Source: Pseudoramibacter fermentans (GTDB lineage: Bacteria; Bacillota; Clostridia; Eubacteriales; Eubacteriaceae). From it: a stretch of DNA of 64,000 bases. The translations under genes and the position numbers were made by a program. Below the pieces are notes generated by a model. It was not told where the DNA came from, did no database searches, and saw only the letters and a list, made by a program, of their open reading frames with translations. Below, piece after piece: positions 7,986 through 14,835 of the stretch (its first letter is position 1; each line of letters starts with the position of its first letter). Where the stretch lies: assembly GCA_009493725.1 (NCBI GenBank), contig VOGB01000004.1, forward strand, positions 434,001 to 498,000, read 5' to 3'.

Positions 7986-9105
7986 GGTGGATATGGACGC
8001 GATGATCCAGCAGATGATGGATCAGGCGCAGAAAAAATACGACGAGCTGAAAATATTAAATGTCATGGTGCTCGGGAAGACCGGCGTGGGCAAAAGCACG
8101 TTAATTAACAACATGTTCAGCGCGCATTTGGCCGAGACCGGCGTCGGTAAACTGGTCACGAAAGCCATTCAAAAATTCGAAAAGCCGAATTTTCCGTTGG
8201 CCATTTACGACACGCCAGGGATGGAGCTCGACGGCAGCAACGCCCTTGAGCAGCTGCTCGCAGACGTGACGGCGATTATCAAATCGGGCAGAAAGAGCGG
8301 CGACGTCAATCAAATGGTCCACTGTTTGTGGTACTGCATCGCTACGCCGTCCCATCGTTTTGAAAGCGCAGAGATCGAATTTCTGCGGCGCGTTTCAGCT
8401 CAATCCGGGACCGGGATTCCGGTGATCGTCGTGTTGACTCAGTCCTATTCCAAGCGCGACGCAGAGGCGATGCGGAAAGCCGTCGAGGCAGAGAAGCTGG
8501 GCGTCGTCGACGTGGTGCCGGTGCTGGCAGAGCCCTTTGTGATCGATGAGGCGTTTCCAGCCATTCTGCCTTATGGGCTCGATCAGCTGGCGGAGGTGAC
8601 CTATCGGATCATCCCGGAGGAGGTTCGGGAGGCTTTCGTCGTGGTGGGAAAGGATTTGGCACTCAAGAGAAAGCGGGCGCGCCGTCTCGTGGCCACGGCA
8701 GCAGCGGCAGCGGCTGGCATCGGCGCGGTGCCCATTCCCGGGCCGGATGCGGCGATTTTGATCCCGGAGCAGATCTCGATGCTGGCAGGTATCACGGTGA
8801 TCTACGGCATGGATTTTCACAAATCAGACGTGATCGCTGTGATAGGGCCCCTTCTGGCGACGATCACCGGCCGGACGATTGTGGCGGAGCTGCCGAAGCT
8901 CATTCCGGGAGCGGGGACAGCCGCAGGCAGCGTCATTTCCGCGGCAACCGCCGCCTCGCTGACCTCAGCCCTTGGCGAAACCACCATCATCATTTTAGAA
9001 AAAATGGCAAAGGGTGAAATCCATCCCGAAGATTTGAAAAATAAGAAGGGCGTTAAAGCGATCAAAAAAATTTTTTTCGATCAGCTCAAGCAGTTCAAGC
9101 GCTAA
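7933..9105 (+). CDS. DUF697-type membrane-associated GTPase
   Basis: 390 residues with an N-terminal GTPase domain: P-loop VLGKTGVGKSTLINN (about residues 43-57), switch/G3 YDTPGMEL, and VVLTQSY where NKxD is expected, so the G4 motif is atypical. The C-terminal half is hydrophobic with alanine-rich helices (VATAAAAAAGIGAVPIPG, then LITPEQISML-like) as in DUF697/YcjF proteins. Start: ATG 7933 has GGGAGG 6 nt upstream but overlaps the previous gene by 53 nt; ATG 7978 or 7993 would give a shorter overlap but weaker sites. Function is unknown; the family is linked to membrane or stress roles. A terminator follows. Confidence 0.8.
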   Translation: MKTTGGNLKRHLKNTMNEVDMDAMIQQMMDQAQKKYDELKILNVMVLGKTGVGKSTLINNMFSAHLAETGVGKLVTKAIQKFEKPNFPLAIYDTPGMELDGSNALEQLLADVTAIIKSGRKSGDVNQMVHCLWYCIATPSHRFESAEIEFLRRVSAQSGTGIPVIVVLTQSYSKRDAEAMRKAVEAEKLGVVDVVPVLAEPFVIDEAFPAILPYGLDQLAEVTYRIIPEEVREAFVVVGKDLALKRKRARRLVATAAAAAAGIGAVPIPGPDAAILIPEQISMLAGITVIYGMDFHKSDVIAVIGPLLATITGRTIVAELPKLIPGAGTAAGSVISAATAASLTSALGETTIIILEKMAKGEIHPEDLKNKKGVKAIKKIFFDQLKQFKR

Positions 9106-9110
9106 ATTAA

Positions 9111-9145
9111 AAACCCAATGAAAAGCAAATTTTCATTGGGTTTTT
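9111..9145. terminator. Bidirectional terminator between convergent genes
   Basis: Stem AAACCCAATGAAAA / TTTTCATTGGGTTT with a short GCAAA loop, T-run on + and A-run usable on -. Confidence 0.85.
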
Positions 9146-9150
9146 GCGAT

Positions 9151-9654
9151 TTACGGATTGGGGAAGAGTTTACCGAAAATCCAGTGGGTCAGCGGCGCGG
9201 CGAAGAACATATTCCAGAAAAACGCCATCGGCAGGTTTTTGATCACGGTACCGATCCAGATCGCCGGCAGGTTGATGGGGTTGGTGTGAGCGAGGATCAG
9301 GTTAAATAAAATCGAGGCGATCAAACTCATTGTCGGACACATGATCGCGACCGTGCCGGCTTGGCGCATGATGCGGCAGAAATACGGGTTGTCCTTGGCA
9401 GGATCCGTATGCCGTTTGGCGAAGGCGGCGCCGATGCGGTTGCCCCAAAGGCTCGAGGTAATGAAGACGAAGGCGCCCATGTAAGAGGCTTCAATGGCGG
9501 CGCCAACAAAGACGTGGTTGGTCATCGTGCTGAAGCCGCCGACATTAAGATTAAAACCTTGTTTAATGGCGACGTTATACACCTCCATGCCGTAGGCCAT
9601 GATATACGACATCAATAATCCGAAAACGATTCCTTGTTTTTTTGTTCTTGGCAT
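9151..9654 (-). CDS. DUF2798 family membrane protein
   Basis: 167 residues with four hydrophobic segments (for example GIVFGLLMSYIMAYGMEVYN and the C-terminal LPMAFFWNMFFAAPLTHWIF). The repeated pattern of two helices per half fits DUF2798 proteins, small integral membrane proteins of unknown function. An AAAGGA site precedes the ATG. It lies downstream of the MATE gene on the same strand, separated by 45 nt, so they may be co-transcribed. Confidence 0.7.
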   Translation of the reverse strand: MPRTKKQGIVFGLLMSYIMAYGMEVYNVAIKQGFNLNVGGFSTMTNHVFVGAAIEASYMGAFVFITSSLWGNRIGAAFAKRHTDPAKDNPYFCRIMRQAGTVAIMCPTMSLIASILFNLILAHTNPINLPAIWIGTVIKNLPMAFFWNMFFAAPLTHWIFGKLFPNP

Positions 9655-9699
9655 TAAAAATACAGTCCTTTCAATTTAATAAAAATCAACAGCAAACAG

Positions 9700-11103
9700 T
9701 TAATTGAGTGCGGCTTTCGGCTCACTTTGGCCGATGGGCGCGACGCGGTGCGATACGGTCCGCTTGAGTAAAAGCAGCGCCACGACGGCAGCGGTGGCTT
9801 CGGCAATCGGGAACGCCCAAAAGACAGCGGTCGTCGGCAGAGCCAGGCGGCTGAAAATCCACGCCAGCGGCAGCGGGATGACGAGCAGCCTTAATAATGA
9901 GACAATCAGGGAGGAATTGCCAGCTTCCAACCCTTGGAAGACGCCCTGCAGCGCGATGCTGACGCCGGCGAAAACAAAGCCGATGCTGATGATGTGCATG
10001 GCGCTGACACAGAGAGATTCAGTTACCTGGGTCAAGCCGAAGATCTGTGCGAGGGGATGGGCGAAAATCTGCAGAATGGCCGTCCCGATGAGCATGACGA
10101 CGACGGTGTCAATTAATCCCCAGCGGATGCACTGCACAATGCGCTTTTTCAAACGCGCCCCGTAATTGTAGGCGGTCAGCGGCGTGATTGCGTCCCGCAG
10201 GCCAAATCCAGCGAAGAAAACAAATTGCTGGATTTTGTAGAAGATGCCGTAGGCCGTGACGATCTGCTGAGAAATCGTGCCAAAGATGATGTTGATCCCG
10301 TAGGTCATAAAGCTCATCAGCGCCTGCATGACGATGGCGGAAAAGCCGATCTGATAAATGCCGCGGATGGTTTTGACACGGGGCTTCAAGAATTTAATCC
10401 CCATTTTAATTTCCCGGTTCTTCGTCAGCTGGAAGACGAAGGCCAGCGCAAGAGAGATAATTTGGCCGATGATCGTCGCGTACGCTGCGCCGGCGATGCC
10501 CATGGCCGGGCAGCCGAGCAGACCGTAAATCATAATCGGGTCAAGCACAATGTTGGTCAACGCGCCGGTGATCTGCGCCGTTGTGGACAGGACGGTTTTG
10601 CCCGTCGATTGCAGCAGCTTTTCAAAAATGCCGTAGAGGACGTTGCCGAAGCAGAACAGGGTGCAGATTTTTAGGTAGCGGGTGCCCATGTTCAACACGA
10701 CAGGGTCGGAGGTCTGGGTTCTCAGGTAGGCGTGGGAACCGAAGAAGCCGAAAACCATAAAAACGGCCGTAATGACGATGCCGAGGAAGATGCCGTTGCC
10801 CGCCGTCCGCGAGACTCCCTTTTCGTTCTTCTGCCCCAGCTGGCGCGAAAGCATGGCGCCGACGCCGACACCGGTACCGATGCCAAAGGCAACGATCAGC
10901 ATTTGAACAGGGAAGGCGAGGGTCAGGGCGTTGACGGCGAGCTCTCCAGCGTGGACCACACCGCCGCTGTCGGGCATTCTCGCGACAAACATGCTGTCGA
11001 CGATGTTGTACATCGCCTGCAGTACCATCGACAAAATAATCGGAAGTCCCATCGACAGCATCAGCCTGTCGATGCGTTCAGTGCCCATTTTATTCTCTTT
11101 CAT
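9700..11103 (-). CDS. MepA-like MATE family efflux transporter
   Basis: A 467-residue protein with about 12 membrane helices in two halves. It starts MGTERIDRLMLSMGLPIILS and VLQAMYNIVDSMFVARM, the typical MATE beginning, with LSRQLGQKNEKG after helix 2 and LTAYNYGARLKKR in the second half. MATE exporters use Na+ or H+ gradients to expel cationic drugs or metabolites. ATG 11103 is preceded by GAAGG. The leader carries a promoter and an intrinsic terminator, suggesting that expression is switched by a small ligand, perhaps guanidine (see the leader entry). The DUF2798 gene follows. Confidence 0.92.
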   Translation of the reverse strand: MKENKMGTERIDRLMLSMGLPIILSMVLQAMYNIVDSMFVARMPDSGGVVHAGELAVNALTLAFPVQMLIVAFGIGTGVGVGAMLSRQLGQKNEKGVSRTAGNGIFLGIVITAVFMVFGFFGSHAYLRTQTSDPVVLNMGTRYLKICTLFCFGNVLYGIFEKLLQSTGKTVLSTTAQITGALTNIVLDPIMIYGLLGCPAMGIAGAAYATIIGQIISLALAFVFQLTKNREIKMGIKFLKPRVKTIRGIYQIGFSAIVMQALMSFMTYGINIIFGTISQQIVTAYGIFYKIQQFVFFAGFGLRDAITPLTAYNYGARLKKRIVQCIRWGLIDTVVVMLIGTAILQIFAHPLAQIFGLTQVTESLCVSAMHIISIGFVFAGVSIALQGVFQGLEAGNSSLIVSLLRLLVIPLPLAWIFSRLALPTTAVFWAFPIAEATAAVVALLLLKRTVSHRVAPIGQSEPKAALN

Positions 11104-11150
11104 AGCGGCTACCTTCTTTCTTTGATTTCATTTTGTAATAAAAAAGAGCA

Positions 11151-11224
11151 AAATAAAAAAGCAGACAACACGGAGTTGTCTGCCAACGGAGTTACGTCTA
11201 CCAGCGATTGATTATGATGTTCTT
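11151..11224 (-). promoter_or_regulatory. Leader with terminator upstream of MATE gene, candidate guanidine-IV-type riboswitch
   Basis: The minus-strand leader runs from about 11224 and ends in a perfect hairpin GCAGACAAC-TCCGT-GTTGTCTGC (11161-11183) followed by TTTTTTATTTTG, before the MATE start at 11103. The segment AACTCCGT occurs twice: once upstream of the hairpin and once as its loop. A short terminator-controlled leader before a MepA-like MATE exporter is the genomic setting of the guanidine-IV (mepA) riboswitch. I cannot confirm the consensus nucleotides from memory, so the ligand call is an inference; the attenuator itself is directly visible. Confidence 0.45.
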
Positions 11225-11230
11225 ACGTTA

Positions 11231-11259
11231 TTTTATCTAATTGAATGCGTTTGTGCAAA
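11231..11259 (-). promoter_or_regulatory. Sigma-A-like promoter for the MATE leader
   Basis: On the minus strand, TTGCAC (11259-11254), 17-nt spacer and TAAAAT (11236-11231). The start would lie near 11224, giving a terminated leader of about 75 nt. Confidence 0.65.
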
Positions 11260-11361
11260 TGAATTTTTTGCAAAGTCTGAAACAAAATTTGAGGTGGTTG
11301 TTTGAAAATTTAAAATCAGATATAATGAAATAGAATCAATATTTGATGGAATGGATACACA

Positions 11362-12048
11362 ATGGAAGATAAAAATAAAATTAAAAAAATGCCGAAGGGC
11401 GTCTTGGTCGGCGAGAGTATTTTCGATATCGCCTATTTGTTGTTTGCTTTTATTACGTCGGGGATCTTCTTTTCCCACGGCGCGGACCCAGTCTTTTTCT
11501 GGTACGGCTGGCTGACTTTCATTTTAGGAGCCGGCGACGCCTTCCACTTGGTGCCCCGGGTGGTGCATCATTTAAGAGGAGACAGCGAACGGGGGCAGTG
11601 GTGGTTGAATTTGGGCCTGATCGTCTCGTCTCTGACGATGACCGTGTTTTACATCATTTTGGTGAGAATTTGGACCTTACTGTTCGATCCGACGTCGATT
11701 TCTTCGGTCTTTATGCTGCTCGTCGCGCTGTTTTCCTTTATTCGTCTGGCGCTTTGCGCGTTTCCTCAGAATAAATGGTTTGCCGGCGGCGATATAAAAT
11801 GGAGCTTTGCGCGGAATCTGGCCTTTTTAGTCCTAGGTGGTCTTGTCGCGTTTCTGTACGCGTCGATCGGCAATACCGGTGGCTACGGCTTGTGGAAAAT
11901 GGCCGTGGCGATCGTGATCAGCTTTGCCTGCTATCTGCCGGTCACGATCTGGGCGAAAACCAAACCAGCTGTAGGGATGCTGATGATTCCCAAGACCCTC
12001 GCGTATATTTGGATGATCGCGATGGGGCTGGCGCTGCTGAACGTCTGA
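11362..12048 (+). CDS. Polytopic membrane protein of unknown function
   Basis: 228 residues with about seven hydrophobic helices: ESIFDIAYLLFAFITSGIFF, then FFWYGWLTFILGAGDAFH, WLNLGLIVSSLTMTVFYIIL and others. A conserved-looking HLVPRVVHHL stretch after helix 2 gives a histidine-rich patch. I do not recognise the family. It is monocistronic in this view: a distinct promoter for the thi operon lies 28 nt after its stop. No signal peptide apart from the first helix. Confidence 0.7.
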   Translation: MEDKNKIKKMPKGVLVGESIFDIAYLLFAFITSGIFFSHGADPVFFWYGWLTFILGAGDAFHLVPRVVHHLRGDSERGQWWLNLGLIVSSLTMTVFYIILVRIWTLLFDPTSISSVFMLLVALFSFIRLALCAFPQNKWFAGGDIKWSFARNLAFLVLGGLVAFLYASIGNTGGYGLWKMAVAIVISFACYLPVTIWAKTKPAVGMLMIPKTLAYIWMIAMGLALLNV

Positions 12049-12075
12049 AATTTTAGACTGTTTCTGCGGCAACGC

Positions 12076-12104
12076 TTGTCTGCTGTATAAAACTTTGATA
12101 TAAT
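12076..12104 (+). promoter_or_regulatory. Sigma-A-like promoter for the thi operon
   Basis: TTGTCT at 12076-12081, 17-nt spacer, TATAAT at 12099-12104; transcription would begin just upstream of the TPP aptamer. Confidence 0.75.
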
Positions 12105-12120
12105 AAAATGTAATCAAATA

Positions 12121-12203
12121 ACAAAGGGAGCTGTAAAAGGCTGAGAGGAAACGCGAGTTTCGACCTTGAACCTGATTTGGATAATGCCAACGGAGGGAAA
12201 TAC
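12121..12203 (+). promoter_or_regulatory. TPP riboswitch (THI element)
   Basis: Contains the THI-box signatures GGGAGC, GGCTGAGAGGAA, CCTTGAACCTGATTTGGAT and AATGCCAACGGAGGGAA in order and at normal spacing. It is followed by an intrinsic terminator and then thiS, so thiamine pyrophosphate binding should terminate transcription of thiS-thiG-thiE. Confidence 0.95.
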
Positions 12204-12215
12204 GTGTGTCAATTG

Positions 12216-12240
12216 GCAGTCCCAAAGGGCTGCTTTTTTT
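12216..12240 (+). terminator. Riboswitch expression-platform terminator
   Basis: GCAGTCCC-AAA-GGGCTGC followed by TTTTTTT, located between the TPP aptamer and thiS. Confidence 0.88.
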
Positions 12241-12259
12241 ATGAAAAGGAGATGAGGTT

Positions 12260-12457
12260 TTGGTACAGATTAATGGAGAAGCTGTAAATGCGGCGGGCAA
12301 AACGATCGGCGCGTATTTAAAGGACGTTGGGATCGATCCTCAGCGCGTTGCGGTTGAGTACAATGGCAAAATTTTAAGCAAGGATGCGTACGACACGACG
12401 CAGATGTCGGACGACGACGTCGTCGAAATCGTAAACTTTGTGGGCGGCGGCTGCTAG
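12260..12457 (+). CDS. thiS: Sulfur carrier protein ThiS
   Basis: A 65-residue beta-grasp protein that carries sulfur as a C-terminal thiocarboxylate for thiazole formation. It begins MVQINGEAVNAAGKTIGAYL and ends VEIVNFVGGGC. The usual C terminus is a di- or triglycine; here one extra cysteine follows GGG. The start is TTG at 12260, supported by AAGGAGATGAGG upstream; no closer in-frame ATG exists. First gene after the TPP switch, in an operon with thiG and thiE. The adenylyltransferase ThiF that charges it is not in this operon. Confidence 0.9.
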   Translation: MVQINGEAVNAAGKTIGAYLKDVGIDPQRVAVEYNGKILSKDAYDTTQMSDDDVVEIVNFVGGGC

Positions 12458-12508
12458 AGCGGCAGCTGCATAATGGATTAACAGGAATTGCTGAAAGGGA
12501 GAAAAACA

Positions 12509-13276
12509 ATGGAAAAAGATCAACTGGTGATTGGCGGTCACGCCTTTGATTCGCGTTTTATTCTGGGTTCCGGGAAATATTCTTTTGAGCTCATTGACGC
12601 GGCGGTGAAACACGCCGGCGCGCAGATTGTGACCTGTGCGATCCGTCGAACCAAGCCCGGCGAACAAAACATCATGGACTACATTCCAAAGGATGTTACG
12701 CTTCTGCCGAACACTTCCGGCTCAAGAACCGCGGAAGACGCCATCCGCATCGCGCACATGGCCCGTGAACTGGGCTGCGGCGATTTCGTTAAATTGGAAG
12801 TCATTCCGGACACAAAATACCTGCTGCCGGACAACGCGATGACCATTGAAGCGACAAAGGTGCTGGCCAAGGAAGGCTTCATTGTCATGCCGTATATGTT
12901 TCCGGATCTGAATGCGGCCAAGGCATTGGCCGACGCCGGCGCTGCGGCGATCATGCCGCTGGGCGCGCCGATCGGCTCCAATCGGGGGCTGGCCAGCAAG
13001 GCGTTCATCCAAATTCTCATCGACGAAATCGACCTGCCGATCATCGTCGACGCGGGCATCGGCAGACCGTCTCAGGCCTGTGAAGCGATGGAAATGGGCG
13101 CGGACGCAATTATGGCCAACACCGCCCTTGCCACAGCTGGAGATATTCCGATGATGGCTTCGGCCTTTAAATCCGCGATTGAAGCGGGGCGCAAGGCTTA
13201 CCACGCGGGACTGGGCCGTGTGTTAGTGCGCGGCGGCGCACCGTCGGACCCGACGACGGGAACCCTGCATGACTGA
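12509..13276 (+). CDS. thiG: Thiazole synthase ThiG
   Basis: 255 residues. ThiG is a TIM barrel that joins 1-deoxy-D-xylulose 5-phosphate, dehydroglycine and ThiS-thiocarboxylate into the thiamine thiazole. Seen: FILGSGKY, TLLPNTSGSRTAEDAIR, KLEVIPDTKYLLPD, PLGAPIGSNRGL and IIVDAGIGRPSQACEAMEMG. ATG 12509 is chosen over TTG 12488 because AAAGGGAG is 8 nt upstream. It overlaps the next gene by 8 nt, indicating translational coupling. No thiH or thiO for dehydroglycine supply is nearby. Confidence 0.95.
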   Translation: MEKDQLVIGGHAFDSRFILGSGKYSFELIDAAVKHAGAQIVTCAIRRTKPGEQNIMDYIPKDVTLLPNTSGSRTAEDAIRIAHMARELGCGDFVKLEVIPDTKYLLPDNAMTIEATKVLAKEGFIVMPYMFPDLNAAKALADAGAAAIMPLGAPIGSNRGLASKAFIQILIDEIDLPIIVDAGIGRPSQACEAMEMGADAIMANTALATAGDIPMMASAFKSAIEAGRKAYHAGLGRVLVRGGAPSDPTTGTLHD

Positions 13277-13883
13277 TTTTAAAATCATCTGCATCACCAA
13301 CCGGCATTTTTTTGACGAGACGGCTGATTTTTTGACCCACATCGACCGGCTGGCAGCAGCCCGGCCGGACCTGATCATCCTCAGAGAAAAGGATCTGCCT
13401 GTTCAGGCCTACACCGAGCTGGCCAAACGCGTTATTGACATCTGCGAAAGGCACGGCGTCGTCTGTGCCCTTCACACCTATGTCGCAGCAGCGATTGCAC
13501 TGAAGGTAGAGGCTTTTCACGCGCCGATGCCCATGCTCGACGCGATGACGGACACGGAGAAACACAGCTTTAGACAGCTCGGCGCGTCGACCCACAGCGT
13601 CGAGCAGGCACGGGCCGCTGAAGCTGCGGGCTGTACCTACATCACGGCGAGCCACATTTACGACACCGACTGTAAAAAAGGGCTGCCGGGGCGGGGACTC
13701 AAATTTTTAGAGGACGTCACGAGACGGACCGCCATCCCGGTTTACGCTTTGGGCGGCATCGATGCCAGTAAGCTCGCTGAAGTTCGGCGCGCCGGCGCAG
13801 ACGGCGCCTGTGTGATGAGCGGGGCGATGACCTGCGCAGATCCGGCGCGTTATATCGCCAGTCTGCGCCAGTTTTCCAAATAA
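13269..13883 (+). CDS. thiE: Thiamine phosphate synthase / TenI-family protein
   Basis: A 204-residue TIM barrel of the ThiE/TenI family. It has IILREKDLP (pyrophosphate-binding Arg/Lys), GASTHSVEQARAAEAAG and YITASHIYDTDCKKGLPGRG, then VYALGGIDASKLAEVRRAGA and GACVMSGAM. The usual ThiE segment around VHLGQ is replaced by AFHAPMPML, so it may be a TenI-like thiazole tautomerase rather than a true synthase. It overlaps thiG by 8 nt and is the last gene of the TPP-controlled unit. Confidence 0.75.
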   Translation: MTDFKIICITNRHFFDETADFLTHIDRLAAARPDLIILREKDLPVQAYTELAKRVIDICERHGVVCALHTYVAAAIALKVEAFHAPMPMLDAMTDTEKHSFRQLGASTHSVEQARAAEAAGCTYITASHIYDTDCKKGLPGRGLKFLEDVTRRTAIPVYALGGIDASKLAEVRRAGADGACVMSGAMTCADPARYIASLRQFSK

Positions 13884-13973
13884 TGTTTGGACACCTTGTA
13901 TTTGACAGGCAGGTCTGATAAGATGTGTCACGGATGATATGAAAAGTTTCAATAGAAAAATTTCAATGATAGA

Positions 13974-13999
13974 AGAGCCTGAAAATCAGGCTCTTTTTT
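13974..13999 (+). terminator. Intrinsic terminator of the thi operon
   Basis: AGAGCCTGA-AAA-TCAGGCTCT followed by TTTTT. Confidence 0.88.
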
Positions 14000-14019
14000 A
14001 ATGCGAAGGAGGCATTCTT

Positions 14020-14724
14020 TTGGCTAATCAGCAGTCTTTGAAGAAAAAGCAGCGGCAGATGATTTCCGAAAGCTTTCGGCTTGGGGCGCTGCTCGCGTCA
14101 GTCGGTGGGTTTTTAGACGCTTACAGCTACGTGACCCGGGGACAGGTCTTCGCTACTGCGGAAACGGGCAACATTGTCCTGATGAGTCTCAATTTATCCA
14201 AGGGTGATTTTCGCATGGCGCTGCATTACCTGCTGCCAATCTGCGTTTACGCTCTCGGCATTCTCGTGGTAAAGAACGTCGCGGAGAACGCGAATCAGCA
14301 CCATTTAATCGTCATTCATTGGCGTCAGATCATCATTTTCTGCGAAGCCTGCGTGCTGATGTGCGTGACCTTTATTCCACAGACACCGCGGATGAATCTG
14401 CTGGCCAACGTGCTGATCGCCTTCGTTTCGTCGATGCAGGTGCAGAGCTTCAGAAAGCTCAAAGGCTTGGGCTTTGCGACGACGATGTGTACCGGCAATC
14501 TCCGCTCGGCGATGGACCGGCTGCACTGCGCCTTTCGAGACAAAAGCCGGGAAGAGTTAATCAACGGGCTGCGCTACCTTGGGATTATCTTTTCGTTTAT
14601 TGTTGGTGTCTTCATTTCTTATCGTCTGACGCGGCGCTGGGGCATCCACGCGATGCCGGCTGCGGTCTGCGTGCTGGTGGTGGTCTTCGTTCTGCTTGTC
14701 CGCGAACCGCGGGAATTTGAATAA
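14020..14724 (+). CDS. DUF1275 (YoaK-type) membrane protein
   Basis: 234 residues with about six hydrophobic helices. Typical DUF1275 start: LGALLASVGGFLDAYSYVTR, then VFATAETGNIVLMSLNL, and later FVSSMQVQSFRKLKGL and TTMCTGNLRSAMD. These motifs are diagnostic of the family, whose function is unknown. TTG at 14020 is the start, with AAGGAGG 7 nt upstream. It lies directly after the thi terminator. Confidence 0.87.
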   Translation: MANQQSLKKKQRQMISESFRLGALLASVGGFLDAYSYVTRGQVFATAETGNIVLMSLNLSKGDFRMALHYLLPICVYALGILVVKNVAENANQHHLIVIHWRQIIIFCEACVLMCVTFIPQTPRMNLLANVLIAFVSSMQVQSFRKLKGLGFATTMCTGNLRSAMDRLHCAFRDKSREELINGLRYLGIIFSFIVGVFISYRLTRRWGIHAMPAAVCVLVVVFVLLVREPREFE

Positions 14725-14785
14725 CAGGTAAAGTCTAGATTAAATCGAAATTTACAATAAAAAAGCATTATTTAACCCGTGTTTT

Positions 14786-14794
14786 TGTTATAAT
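14786..14794 (+). promoter_or_regulatory. Extended -10 promoter for mgtE
   Basis: TGT followed by TATAAT (14789-14794), an extended -10; no good -35 box. The mgtE start is 42 nt further; no Mg-sensing M-box fits in the short leader. Confidence 0.55.
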
Positions 14795-14835
14795 AGGGGC
14801 GGTTAATACGCATAGAACAACCGCGGAGGCGAAAC

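Noticed and set aside
9361..9618. Plus-strand frame opposite the DUF2798 gene
   Set aside because: Lacks a ribosome binding site and is the antisense shadow of a well-supported membrane protein.
11161..11183. Guanidine-II (mini-ykkC) riboswitch on the plus strand
   Set aside because: Only one hairpin with ACGG in its loop; the second required hairpin does not form, and the T-run is on the minus strand.
12121..12203. Another riboswitch type
   Set aside because: All THI-box segments are in the right order, so TPP is clear.
14725..14835. M-box magnesium riboswitch before mgtE
   Set aside because: The 111-nt gap is too short and has no M-box motifs; only an extended -10 is seen.
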